From UBA4656 sp002405525 (GTDB lineage: Bacteria; Pseudomonadota; Gammaproteobacteria; Xanthomonadales; Ahniellaceae): DNA of 45,160 nucleotides. Made by a program: the position numbers and the translations under genes. This document shows positions 8,597 through 16,840 of the stretch, piece after piece. Each line of letters starts with the position of its first letter. Within the stretch, counting starts at the first letter, position 1. Where the stretch lies: contig DAIMGT010000027.1 of the NCBI GenBank assembly GCA_036723735.1, positions 1-45,160 on the forward strand. Reading direction: 5' to 3'. Under the pieces are notes generated by a model. It did not search any database and was not told the origin of the DNA. It was given only the letters and a program-made list of their open reading frames with translations.

Positions 8597-9913
8597 TCAG
8601 GCTGCCGGCAACTCGACCGCAGCGCGCAGACCGCCACCGAGGTCGCGGTCGAAGGTGATCTCGCCGCCGAGCGCCTCCACGATGTCGCGGGCGATCGAAA
8701 GGCCGAGGCCGGAGCCACCGCCCCGTTCGTCCAGGCGCAGGCCGCGCGTGCCCAGGCGCGCGATCGACGCGGCGTCGAGGCCCGGCCCGTCGTCGGAGAC
8801 CTCGATCCGCACCCGTCCGTTGCGTACCGATGCAGCGACATGCACGCGCTGTCGCGCGAACCGGCACGCGTTGTCGATGAGGTTCCCCACCACCTCCTGC
8901 AGGTCGTCGGCAGCACACCCCACCGCCACGCCGGGTGGCGCTTCGGCCGTCACGGTCACCGAACGCGACGCATTCAGGCGCGCGAACAGCGCGGCGAGTT
9001 CGTCCAGCACCGGGCCGACCGTGGTCCGCGCATGCATGGCGCGCGCCTCGACCGAAGCACGCGCGAGATGGCGCTCGGCGAGATCGCGCAGGCGCGCGAG
9101 CGCATCGACGACCGCGGGGTCGCGACTGCCCTCCATCTGCGTGGCCAGCACCGACAGCGGCGTCTTCATGGCGTGCGCTAGGTCGCCCGCGAGCTTGCGG
9201 CCCCGATCCGCCATCGCCTGGTTGACGTCCAGCACACCGTTCACCTTCGCAGCGAGCACATCCAGTTCCGGCACGACGCCACGCGTGAGGCGCGCGCGCG
9301 AACCGGCCTCGACCTCGGCCAGTTCTCCCCCGAGACGACGCAACGGAGCCAGTCCGAGCCGGACCTGCAACCACTGCGCGGCTGCGGCCACCACCAGCAG
9401 GCCACCGAATCCCAGCCAAAGCAGGCGCGAGAAGCGCGCGATTTCCTCGTCGATCGCGCTGCGCGCCGCGGCGACGGTGACCGGCACCGGTGCGTCGGCG
9501 CGCGGCAGGCTGGCATGCAGCGTCGCCATCCGGAGCGCTTCGCCCGCCGGCCCCGTGGCGTCGCCGAAGGTGATGCCTGCACGTCCCGCGGCGCCGACCG
9601 GCTCGAGGCTTCCATCCCACAGCGAGCGCGAGCGGTGCAATGGCGCGTGGCGGTCACCGACCTGCCAATACCAACCCGAATGCACGCGCTGGAACGCCGG
9701 CAACAGCGGCCTCCGGCGCAGGAGCGGCTGGCCGTTCGCGTCGGCGCCCAGCCCCGACAGCACGGTCTCCACCGCTTCGGCCAGCTGTTGGTCGAATGCG
9801 CGCTGCACGGCGTCGGCGAAGGCCGCGCGCAAACCGACCGCGCCGAGGGCGCCGAGCACGGCGAGCGGCAGCAGCGCGGACAAGAGCACGCGCAGGTGCA
9901 GGCTGGTCCTCAT
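8597..9913 (-). CDS. Sensor histidine kinase, PhoQ-like
   Basis: This 438-residue inner-membrane kinase has a first membrane segment at about residues 8-30, a periplasmic sensor of about 130 residues and a second membrane segment at 164-182. A HAMP-like linker, a dimerisation domain with the phospho-accepting His247 (DLAHAMKTPLSVL) and a HATPase domain (N box DNACRFA, G boxes DDGPGLD and GGSGLGLS) follow. The H-box form HxxKTPL matches PhoQ rather than the HELRTPL of most kinases. It lies 10 nt downstream of its response regulator gene and is the last gene of a PepSY/regulator/kinase operon. The signal is unknown; PepSY neighbours suggest periplasmic cation or envelope-stress sensing, which is inference. 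Confidence 0.88.
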   Translation of the reverse strand: MRTSLHLRVLLSALLPLAVLGALGAVGLRAAFADAVQRAFDQQLAEAVETVLSGLGADANGQPLLRRRPLLPAFQRVHSGWYWQVGDRHAPLHRSRSLWDGSLEPVGAAGRAGITFGDATGPAGEALRMATLHASLPRADAPVPVTVAAARSAIDEEIARFSRLLWLGFGGLLVVAAAAQWLQVRLGLAPLRRLGGELAEVEAGSRARLTRGVVPELDVLAAKVNGVLDVNQAMADRGRKLAGDLAHAMKTPLSVLATQMEGSRDPAVVDALARLRDLAERHLARASVEARAMHARTTVGPVLDELAALFARLNASRSVTVTAEAPPGVAVGCAADDLQEVVGNLIDNACRFARQRVHVAASVRNGRVRIEVSDDGPGLDAASIARLGTRGLRLDERGGGSGLGLSIARDIVEALGGEITFDRDLGGGLRAAVELPAA

Positions 9914-9923
9914 CCGGTTCGCC

Positions 9924-10586
9924 TCAAGGCGCGGCGAGCCGGAACCCGATCCCGCGCTCGGTGTGCAGCAGCGTGTGCGGCGCGAGCTTGCGCCGGATGC
10001 GCCCGACCAGCACGTCGATGACGTTGGAATCGAGGTCGAAGTCGCGGTCGTAGATGTGCTCGGCGATTTCGCTGCGACTCACCGTGCGCCCGACGTGATG
10101 GATCAGGAACGCGAGCAGCCGGTACTCCGCAGGAGTGAGTTGCACGGCTTCGCCGCCGAGGCGGAAGCGGCAGGACAGGGTGTCATGTTCCAGCGGCCCG
10201 CAGGCGATCAGCGGCGTGGCGTGTCCGCCCGCGCGTCGGATCAGCGCCTTCAGCCGCAGCACGACCTCGTCCATCTCGAACGGCTTGGTGAGGTAGTCGT
10301 CGGCACCGGCGCCGAAACCGGCCACCTTGTCGGCCCAACGACTGCGCGCGGTCAGCACCAGCACCGGCATGCGCCGGCCTGCCTCGCGCCAGCGTGCCAG
10401 GACCGACACGCCGTCGAGTCGCGGCAGCCCGAGGTCGAGCACCGCCGCGTCGTACGGTTCCTCGCGGCCCAGCCACGCGGCCTCCGCGCCGTCGGCACAG
10501 GCGTCGACCACGAAGCCTTCCCGGGACAACGCATCCCGAAGCCGGGCGCTCAAGGCCTGGTCGTCCTCCACCACGAGTACGCGCAT
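9924..10586 (-). CDS. OmpR/PhoP-family response regulator
   Basis: A 220-residue regulator with a receiver domain (phospho-accepting D51, acidic pair E7/D8, Lys101 in TKPFE) and a winged-helix DNA-binding domain (about 125-218, with LTPAEYRLLAFL and VLVGRIRRKL). The start at 10586 begins MRVLVVEDD exactly where the family begins; upstream in-frame codons give an Arg-rich tail and were dropped. Its ATG overlaps the stop of the PepSY gene by one base (TGATG), so the two are translationally coupled. Its likely target is the direct repeat at 10931-10947 between this operon and the divergent double-PepSY gene. Confidence 0.9.
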   Translation of the reverse strand: MRVLVVEDDQALSARLRDALSREGFVVDACADGAEAAWLGREEPYDAAVLDLGLPRLDGVSVLARWREAGRRMPVLVLTARSRWADKVAGFGAGADDYLTKPFEMDEVVLRLKALIRRAGGHATPLIACGPLEHDTLSCRFRLGGEAVQLTPAEYRLLAFLIHHVGRTVSRSEIAEHIYDRDFDLDSNVIDVLVGRIRRKLAPHTLLHTERGIGFRLAAP

Positions 10587-10891
10587 CAGTCGTCCTCGAT
10601 CAGCCGCCCGTCGGCGGCGTCGACTTCGATCTCGCGCACGCGTCCGCTCGCGGAGAGCAGCTCGATCTCGTAGATCCATGCGCCATCCTCGCGCTCGATC
10701 TCGACCTCGAGCAGGCGCTCGTCCGGCGCGAGCGGAATGCGTCGCATGATCTCGTCCAGCGGCAGGATGTCGCCACGCTGCACGGCCGCTCGCGCACGCT
10801 CATGGTCGTCGTCGGCGCGCACGGTCGTGGTCGCCACGCAGGCGAATGCGGAGACGGCGAAGACCAGGGCGGGGATCGGGCGCATGCGCAC
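10586..10891 (-). CDS. Secreted PepSY-domain protein
   Basis: A 101-residue protein with a signal peptide (ending TTVRA) and one PepSY domain, recognisable from the pattern LPLDEIMRRIP... LLEVEIEREDG-WIYEIELLSASGRVREIEVDAADGRLIED. PepSY proteins are small periplasmic domains often found next to two-component systems or peptidases. The frame opens with GTG at 10891 and has an ATG two codons later (10885); a weak GGCGGA upstream does not decide between them, and both leave the signal peptide whole. It is the first gene of the operon with the response regulator and kinase. Confidence 0.8.
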   Translation of the reverse strand: MRMRPIPALVFAVSAFACVATTTVRADDDHERARAAVQRGDILPLDEIMRRIPLAPDERLLEVEIEREDGAWIYEIELLSASGRVREIEVDAADGRLIEDD

Positions 10892-10930
10892 ATGGTCCGC
10901 CCGCCGGCTAAACGGATCGTGAAAACCCGC

Positions 10931-10947
10931 CTCAAGGTGGATTCAAG
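10931..10947. promoter_or_regulatory. Direct-repeat candidate binding site for the response regulator
   Basis: CTCAAG-N5-TTCAAG (half-sites 10931-10936 and 10942-10947) has the 6-5-6 layout with an 11-bp period used by OmpR/PhoP/PmrA regulators. Read on the other strand it is CTTGAA-N5-CTTGAG, near the PmrA-type CTTAAG-N5-CTTAAG. It lies in the 101-nt gap between the divergent PepSY genes and could serve both. Binding is inferred. Confidence 0.5.
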
Positions 10948-10992
10948 TCAGGCCGAAGAGGATGACGCCTCCACCAACCCTGGAGAGCATCC

Positions 10993-11433
10993 ATGTACAA
11001 GACGACCTTCGCCATGCTTCTCGCGTCCACCCTGGGCATCGGTACCGCCTGGGCCTGGGGCGACCGACCCGCCATCGATGCGGGTGCCGCAGCCGCTGCA
11101 GTGGCAGCCGCCGGCTACACCGACATCCGCGAGGTCGAGTTCGATGACGGCACGTGGGAGGTCCGTGCCACCGGGTCCGACGGGCGCCGCACCAGCGTGC
11201 ATGTCGATCCCGCCGACGGAACGATCCTTTCGCCGGTTCCGGCCGGTGCGACGCACCTCGACCTGCCGCAGGTGATGCAGCGGCTAGCCCAGGCCGGATA
11301 TGCCGATGTGCGCGAGATCGAGCGGGACGACGGGTTCTGGCAGGCCGAGGTGCGGGACACCGCGGGCCTGCGCCGCGAGGTGCGCGTGCACCCGGTCAGC
11401 GGCGCGATCGTGTCTGACCGGATCGACTTCTGA
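10993..11433 (+). CDS. Secreted protein with two PepSY-like repeats
   Basis: The 146-residue protein starts at an ATG preceded by GGAGAG and carries a signal peptide (to about residue 21, TAWAW). Two tandem repeats follow (about 28-76 and 89-143). Each has the form AAxAGY-x-D-[IV]-REVE-x-DDG-x-WEV-x-A ... V-[HD]-x-x-DG-x-I, and each resembles the C-terminal part of the PepSY domain encoded divergently. It is probably periplasmic. Its position opposite a two-component operon containing another PepSY gene suggests that it is a target or an accessory of that system. No enzymatic residues are seen. Confidence 0.75.
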   Translation: MYKTTFAMLLASTLGIGTAWAWGDRPAIDAGAAAAAVAAAGYTDIREVEFDDGTWEVRATGSDGRRTSVHVDPADGTILSPVPAGATHLDLPQVMQRLAQAGYADVREIERDDGFWQAEVRDTAGLRREVRVHPVSGAIVSDRIDF

Positions 11434-11445
11434 CGGAGCGCTTCA

Positions 11446-11476
11446 TCCGCGCGGCGACCACCTGTCGCCGCGCGGA
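11446..11476. terminator. Strong hairpin between convergent genes
   Basis: Perfect 12-bp arms (11446-11457 and 11465-11476, TCCGCGCGGCGA and its complement) surround a 7-nt loop, CCACCTG. It sits 13 nt after the double-PepSY stop and 30 nt past the 3' end of the convergent serine hydrolase pseudogene. No T-run follows on either strand, so it may act as a two-way or Rho-assisted terminator. Confidence 0.65.
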
Positions 11477-11505
11477 CGTGGACACACCCGCCGACGCACC
11501 GTCTG

Positions 11506-12930
11506 TCACGGCGCCGCAGCGAGCAGTTGCAGGATCCGCCCCAGCACCGACTGCACGTTGAACTGGTCGATGCCGCCGGTGCTGGTGGTGGCCATCGCCA
11601 CGACGAGAAAGGGCTCGCGTCCGGCGTCTTCCAGCAGCCAGGCATGCACCAGCACGTGCAGGCCATTGCCGCCCCTGGCGAGGCTGCCGCCCTTGTACCA
11701 GGCGCGGTCCCAGGCAGCGCGCACGTTGGGCTGCGCGACCGAGGCCGACATCGCGGCATCCACCAGTTTGAAGGCTTCCGATCCGCCCGGCTGGCGGCGC
11801 AGCGCCGACAGCGCGGCGCAGACGTCGTTGGGGCTCGCCCGCCACGAGCCGTCGGTGAGCAACTGCGCGTGGAAGAACGCCCCGCCGCCGAGGTTCGGCC
11901 CCAGCGGCACGATCTGGGTTGCGAGGAAAGTGTTCTGGAACGATTCGGTGCCGTTGACGTAGGACTGCGAGGTCGCGAGGTCGAAGGAGCGGAACAGGTG
12001 GAACTGCTCGCTCACGTTGAGCAGCGGCTGCAGGATCGTGGGGTCCGCGTTGCCGAACTCCGCGACGACCGCATCCATCGCCGGCCGCCCGGCGCGCGCG
12101 TGCAGGTGGTCGGTGGCCGAGTTGTCGCTGATGCCCATCATCAGGCTGGCGTGGTCGCGGATCGGGATCGGCGTGCCGGTGGGCTCGACGTTGAGCGTGC
12201 CGCCCTGGGCGAAGCGCGCCGGATCGACCGGCAGGATCTCGGTCGACGACAGGCCACCCTGCTGGATGCGGCGCGCCACGCCGCCCAGCACCCACATCTT
12301 GAGCACCAACCCGGTGGCGCGCGGCACCGTCGGCGCGCGCGCGTCGACCGGCGTGCACTGGCCGGCGGATCCGATGCGCGCGACCAGCAGGCCGGCCGCG
12401 CCGGACAGGGTCACGAACTTGTCGGCCGCCGCCGCGAGCGTGAGGTTCTGGTCGATGGGGAACTGCACCGAGCCGCCGAAGGAACTCACGCCGAACTGCA
12501 CGATCAGGCCACCGCCGGCGTAGCGCGTCCCGAACACGAAGAAACCCGATGGCGGCGGACTGCCCGGCGAATCGATCAGCGCGGTGAGCCGGGTCGGCGT
12601 GTGGGTGATCAGGTCGGTGAGGTGCGCGTTCGAATAGCTGTTGCGCACCGCGGCAATGAAGTCGATGGTCTGCTGGACGTTGGTGGTCGCGAGTCAGGCC
12701 GGGTCGAAGTTCGCGTTCACCTCGTCGGCGGTGGTGGTCGCCCCGGCCTGCAGTTCGCCCAGCGGCCAGTTCAGGCGCGTGGTGACCGGCGCCGGCGGCA
12801 ACTGGTAGACGCCGGTGACCTGCGGGAACTGCGGCGGCATGGCCGACTCGAAATCGTCGGCAAAGGTCTGGGCGGCCGCGGGTGCGCAGCAGGCCAGCGA
12901 CAGCAGCAGCGCGACGGCAGTGCGGAACAT
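11506..12930 (-). pseudogene. Serine hydrolase (class A beta-lactamase fold), interrupted
   Basis: Two open segments in the same frame (12930-12694 and 12648-11506) are joined by 12693-12649, which is free of stops, so a single TGA at codon 79 (12696-12694) splits a 475-codon gene. The first piece has a signal peptide and a DDFE segment. The second carries a beta-lactamase-type hydrolase domain with SDN at codons 268-270 and WYKGG at 411-415 as a KTG-like motif. The SxxK nucleophile lies at GLVLK, where Leu208 occupies the serine place. It is exactly 60 codons before SDN, the same distance as Ser70 to Ser130 in class A enzymes. The codon is TTG, one change from TCG. Loss of the nucleophile together with the stop argues for a decayed gene; a sequencing error could explain only one of the two. 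Confidence 0.75.
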
Positions 12931-12996
12931 GGCGCCCTCCTCGTCGGGGCCCTCAGCCCGTGGGGCAGCGTAGCGCCGACGTGCGACGCGATGGTG

Positions 12997-13923
12997 TCAT
13001 CCGGTGTCGCCGTAGGGCGACGTGCCGTCTTCCGGGCGCCGCTTGAAGCGGCGGTGGATCCACAGGTATTCCTCCGGCGCCTCGCGCACCATCGCCTCGA
13101 TCAGCGCGTTGATCCGCGCGGCGTCGGCCTCCGCGCTGGCGGACGGGAAATCGGCCAGTGGCTCGGTGATGCGGATCTCGTAGCCGCGCCCATCGGCGCT
13201 GCGGCGGTGGAAGAAGCCGATCACCGCCGCTCCCGACAGCCGCGCCAGCTGGTGGGTGGCGGTGATGGTGGCCGCGGGCACGCCGAAGAATGGCGCGAAC
13301 ACCACGTCCTTGCCGCGCATGTCCTGGTCCGGTGCATACCACAGGATGCCGCCGGCCTTGAGGTGCTTGACGCAGGCGCGCAGTTCCTCGCGCGCGAACA
13401 TGGCGTGCGCATAGCGCAGGCGGCCGCGGCGCACGGCCCACTCGAAGGCGGGGTTGGCGTGCCGGCGGTACATGCCGGACACCGGCACCCGGGTGCACAA
13501 CAGCCGGCCACAAATCTCGAGCGTGAGGAAGTGGCCGGACACCAGGATCACGCCGCGCCCGGCCTCTCGCACACGCGCGATGTGCTCGACGCCTTCGAAG
13601 GTGGTGCGCGCCGGCAGGTCGCGCAGCGGGCCCCACCAGGCGCGCAGGAATTCGAACAATCCCAGCCCGATCGAGCGGAAGCACGCGCGCAGCAGGTGGG
13701 CGCGTTCGGCCGGCGTGGCGTCTGGGAAGCACAGCGCGAGGTTGGCCTCGGCGATGCGGCGGCGGCGGCGCGCGAGGTGGAAGGCCAGCGCGCCGATCGC
13801 GCGGCCCAGCGGGCGGGTGATTGCGCCCGGCAGCCGTGCGACCAGCCACAGCAGGCCGATCCCGGCCCAGGACGGCCAGGTGCGGGGCGAGAGCGGCGGG
13901 GGCGGCAGACCGGCGGGACGCAT
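12997..13923 (-). CDS. lpxL: Lipid A biosynthesis acyltransferase (LpxL/HtrB family)
   Basis: This 308-residue inner-membrane enzyme transfers a secondary acyl chain to lipid A. One N-terminal membrane anchor (about residues 18-32) is followed by the acyltransferase fold with the HX4E catalytic pair His131/Glu136 (SGHFLTLEICG). Family sequences such as YRRHANPAFEW, GGILWYAPDQDM and FFGVPAATITATHQLARLSGAAV follow, with the C-terminal YLWIHRRFK. Length is normal. It diverges from waaA, the Kdo transferase acting just before it in the pathway. A TACAAT box lies 6 nt before the ATG, with no Shine-Dalgarno, so a leaderless mRNA is likely. LpxM or LpxP specificity cannot be excluded from sequence alone. 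Confidence 0.88.
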   Translation of the reverse strand: MRPAGLPPPPLSPRTWPSWAGIGLLWLVARLPGAITRPLGRAIGALAFHLARRRRRIAEANLALCFPDATPAERAHLLRACFRSIGLGLFEFLRAWWGPLRDLPARTTFEGVEHIARVREAGRGVILVSGHFLTLEICGRLLCTRVPVSGMYRRHANPAFEWAVRRGRLRYAHAMFAREELRACVKHLKAGGILWYAPDQDMRGKDVVFAPFFGVPAATITATHQLARLSGAAVIGFFHRRSADGRGYEIRITEPLADFPSASAEADAARINALIEAMVREAPEEYLWIHRRFKRRPEDGTSPYGDTG

Positions 13924-13929
13924 CGGTCG

Positions 13930-13935
13930 ATTGTA
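13930..13935 (-). promoter_or_regulatory. -10 element of lpxL, leaderless arrangement
   Basis: TACAAT on the minus strand is followed by exactly 6 nt (CGACCG) and then the lpxL ATG at 13923. A transcript starting 6-8 nt after the hexamer would begin at or next to the start codon. No clear -35 is visible. Confidence 0.55.
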
Positions 13936-14035
13936 GGGGCCGGGGCCGCGCGACCGGGGCCGCAGGGGACGCCCCGGCGGCGACCGCGACGAGGCGGCTT
14001 CGACGCGGCTGCGCGAAGCGGCCGCGCGCAGTGTC

Positions 14036-14041
14036 TACAAT
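14036..14041 (+). promoter_or_regulatory. -10 element of waaA, leaderless arrangement
   Basis: TACAAT is followed by exactly 6 nt (CGCCGG) and the waaA ATG at 14048, mirroring the lpxL side of the same 124-nt divergent region. The -35 area (around 14013-14018) is poor. Confidence 0.55.
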
Positions 14042-14047
14042 CGCCGG

Positions 14048-15340
14048 ATGCTCGCCCTCGGCCGTGCGCTGTACAGCCTCACCATGTACCTGCTCACACC
14101 GGTGATCCTGTATCGCCTGGCGCTGCGCGGGATGCGCTTCCCGGAGTACTTCGGCCGCTGGCGCGAGCGGTTCGGCTTCTTCCCCGCCCCGGGTTTCCGG
14201 CGCTCGATCTGGGTGCACGCGGTGTCGGTCGGCGAGGTGAACGCGGCCGCCCCGCTGATCAGCGCGCTGATGCGCCGCTATGCCGACACCCCGATGGTGA
14301 TCACCACCGTCACTCCGACCGGCTCGACGCGCGTGCGCAGGCTGTTCGGCGACCACGTCTTCCACGTCTACCTGCCCTACGACCTCACCGCCGCGGTCGA
14401 GCGCTTCCTCGACCGCGTCGACCCGGTGCTGGCGGTGGTGATGGAAACCGAAATCTGGCCGAACCTGTTCCTGACCTGCGCCGGGCGCGGGATCCCGGTG
14501 GTGGTGGCCAACGCGCGGCTGTCGGAGCGCTCGCTGGGCGGCTATGGCCCGGTGCGCCCGCTGGCGCGCGCGGCGATCAAGAGCGCGAGCGCGGTGGCCG
14601 CGCAGTCGCAGCAGGACGCGGAGCGGCTGCTCCGGCTGGGCGCCGATCCGGCACGCCTCACCGTGGCCGGCAACGTGAAGTTCGACATGCCGGTGCCGAA
14701 GGGCCTCGACCAGGCGGCCGCGATGCTGCGCGACTACTGGGGCCGCAACCGCCCGGTGTGGATCGCCGCCAGCACGCACGAGGGCGAGGAAGCCGCGGTG
14801 GTGGAGGCACACACCCGGGTGCTCAAGCGCTTCCCCGATGCCCTTCTGCTGCTCGCGCCGCGGCATCCGGAGCGTTTCCGGCCGGTGGTGCAACTGTGCC
14901 GGCAGTACGGCTTGCGCACCCTGGTGCGCAGCGAAGACACGGTGGCGCTGCTGGACACGCAGTGCTTCGTGATCGACACCCTGGGCGAGCTGCTGACCTT
15001 CTACGCCGGCTGCGACGTGGCCTTCGTGGCGGGCTCGTTCGACCCGATCGGCGGCCACAACGTGCTGGAGCCGGCGGCGCTGTCGCGCCCGGTGCTGGTG
15101 GGCCCGTACACCTTCAACTTCACCGAGATCACCGACAGCATGCTCGCCTCCGGGGCCGCGCTGCGGGTGGCCGACGCGGCGGCGCTCGGCGACGCCGTCG
15201 CACGCCTGCTGTCCGACCCCGGCGCGCGCGAGCGAATGGGGCGCGCGGGGCTCGAGGTCGTACAGCGCGAACGCGGTGCGGTGGATCGCGTAATGCAGAT
15301 CGTCGGCGGGGTGCTGGGCGACCTGCGCGAGGGGCACTGA
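14048..15340 (+). CDS. waaA: 3-deoxy-D-manno-octulosonic acid (Kdo) transferase
   Basis: WaaA (KdtA) is a 430-residue GT30 glycosyltransferase that adds Kdo from CMP-Kdo to lipid IVA at the cytoplasmic face of the inner membrane. An N-terminal membrane anchor (about residues 6-24) leads to RWRERFGFFP and then WVHAVSVGEVNAA, which contains the proposed catalytic Glu63. The C-terminal Rossmann domain includes AASTHEGEE, LLAPRHPERF and GSFDPIGGHNVLEPAAL, the CMP-Kdo site. The N-terminus matches the family from the first residue, supporting this start although there is no ribosome binding site. Its partner lpxL is divergent. Confidence 0.95.
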   Translation: MLALGRALYSLTMYLLTPVILYRLALRGMRFPEYFGRWRERFGFFPAPGFRRSIWVHAVSVGEVNAAAPLISALMRRYADTPMVITTVTPTGSTRVRRLFGDHVFHVYLPYDLTAAVERFLDRVDPVLAVVMETEIWPNLFLTCAGRGIPVVVANARLSERSLGGYGPVRPLARAAIKSASAVAAQSQQDAERLLRLGADPARLTVAGNVKFDMPVPKGLDQAAAMLRDYWGRNRPVWIAASTHEGEEAAVVEAHTRVLKRFPDALLLLAPRHPERFRPVVQLCRQYGLRTLVRSEDTVALLDTQCFVIDTLGELLTFYAGCDVAFVAGSFDPIGGHNVLEPAALSRPVLVGPYTFNFTEITDSMLASGAALRVADAAALGDAVARLLSDPGARERMGRAGLEVVQRERGAVDRVMQIVGGVLGDLREGH

Positions 15341-15379
15341 GCGGAAAGCAGCGCCCGCACGACGACCCGCGCCGCAGGC

Positions 15380-16807
15380 TCAGCCCGGCGCGCGCTCGGC
15401 CTGCGCGGCGGGCACGACCTCGGTCAGCAGGCCGTTGACCCGCTCGATGTCGGCCACGTCGATCACGCCAGCGGACTGTTTCAGGCGCAGCCCGGAGAGG
15501 ATGAAGCTGTGGCGCGCGCGCGCGTACTCGCGCTGGGCGGCAAACAGCTGCTGCTGGCTGAGCAGCACGTCGACGATGGTGCGGGTGCCGACCTCGAAGC
15601 CGGCCTGGGTCGCCTCCAGCGCCGACTGGGCGGAGACCAGCGCCTGTTTGCGCGCCTCGACCTCGCTCATCCCGGCCGCCACCGCGCGGAAGGCGCTGCG
15701 CACCGCGCGCACCACGGAGCGGCGTTCCTGCTCCAGCTGCTCGCCGGCGGCGTCGCGGTTGTGCACACTCTGCCGCACCGCGGACTGGGTGGCGAAGCCG
15801 GCGAACACCGGCACGTCGAGGACCAGGCTCAGAGAACTGCCGTCGGTGGTGCCGTCGGCGGGGAAGGTCACGTCGCGCGAGGTACGCGTGCCCCACGACT
15901 TGTCGTCGCTGTACCCGGCCTGCAGCGACAGTGTCGGGAAGTGCCCGGCCTTCGCGGTCTGCACCGCCTGTTCGGCGGACTCCACGGCGAACCGGCGCGC
16001 AGCCAGCGCCGGGCTTTGGTCGAGCGCCACCGCCACCCACTGCTCCGGGTCGCTGGGCTCGGGCATCGACAGGGGGATCTCGGTGTCCAGCGCCTTCAGC
16101 GACTCGACCGGCTGCCCGGTGAGTTCCGACAGCGCCTCGTAGGCGTCGTCGAGCTGGTTCCGGGCCAGGATCACGTTGGCGCGAGCACTATCGTAGCGCG
16201 CGCGCGCTTCGTGCACGTCGGTGATCGCTGTCAGCCCGACTTCGAAGCGCTGCTCGGCCTGCTCCAGCTGGCGGCCGACGGCCGTTTCCTCGGCGCGCGC
16301 GGCATCCAGGTTGGTGGTGGCGGTCAGGGCGTCGAAGTAGGCGGTCGCGACGCGGATGAACAGACTGTCGAGTGCGAGTTCGTAGTCGGCGGCGAAGCGC
16401 GAGCCGTCAGCGCGCGCGCCGCGCAGGCGGGTGTAGTTGCGGTGGTCGTAAACGCTCTGCCGCAGGTTGATGCTGTAGTCGCGGCGCCGGGTGTCGCTCG
16501 ACCCGACGACCTGACCGAACTGGACGCCGCCGGTCTCGGTCGGGAAGGTGCCGACCGACGTCGATCGACCGTCGCTGTCGGAGACCGTCGCCTGGCCGCC
16601 GATCTGCGGCAGCAGCGCCGCGCGGGCCTGCACCACGCCTTCGCCGGCGGCCAGCCTCGCGGCCTCGGCGGCCCGCAATTGCGGGTCGCTCTGCCGCGCC
16701 TGCTGGTAGACGGTCGCCAGGTCGGCGGCGACGGCGTGGCCGGCGGCGAGAGCGAGGCCCACGGCCAGCGCGAGTCGGTTCACGAACGGGATGCTGCGCA
16801 CGGGCAT
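15380..16807 (-). CDS. tolC: TolC-family outer-membrane channel
   Basis: A 475-residue protein with a cleavable signal peptide (ending HAVAA, about residue 28) and two outer-membrane-efflux repeats (roughly 30-220 and 245-440). These have the long amphipathic helices and the YxxARxSDPQLRAAEAA opening of TolC. The second repeat contains FEVGTRTIVDVLLSQQQLFAAQREYARARHSF shortened here as key residues around 400-440: the classic FxVGTRTxxDVL of TolC. It forms the trimeric channel through which RND or ABC exporters discharge. The nearby RND operon at 17.6-22.6 kb has no outer-membrane component, so this could be its partner. It follows the Pcm-like gene by 33 nt and is probably cotranscribed. It converges with waaA. 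Confidence 0.9.
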   Translation of the reverse strand: MPVRSIPFVNRLALAVGLALAAGHAVAADLATVYQQARQSDPQLRAAEAARLAAGEGVVQARAALLPQIGGQATVSDSDGRSTSVGTFPTETGGVQFGQVVGSSDTRRRDYSINLRQSVYDHRNYTRLRGARADGSRFAADYELALDSLFIRVATAYFDALTATTNLDAARAEETAVGRQLEQAEQRFEVGLTAITDVHEARARYDSARANVILARNQLDDAYEALSELTGQPVESLKALDTEIPLSMPEPSDPEQWVAVALDQSPALAARRFAVESAEQAVQTAKAGHFPTLSLQAGYSDDKSWGTRTSRDVTFPADGTTDGSSLSLVLDVPVFAGFATQSAVRQSVHNRDAAGEQLEQERRSVVRAVRSAFRAVAAGMSEVEARKQALVSAQSALEATQAGFEVGTRTIVDVLLSQQQLFAAQREYARARHSFILSGLRLKQSAGVIDVADIERVNGLLTEVVPAAQAERAPG

Positions 16808-16840
16808 GGGCGAAGTCCTGGTAGGGCGGTGGCGCGCCGG

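Noticed and set aside
12694..12696. The TGA in the serine hydrolase as a selenocysteine codon
   Set aside because: The position is outside the active site, no SECIS-like stem was evident directly after it, and tryptophan (TGG) fits the local sequence better.
11527..15438. An open frame of about 1300 codons on the plus strand
   Set aside because: It runs antisense to the hydrolase pseudogene and lpxL and out of frame through waaA; the sequence is Arg/Gly-rich noise.
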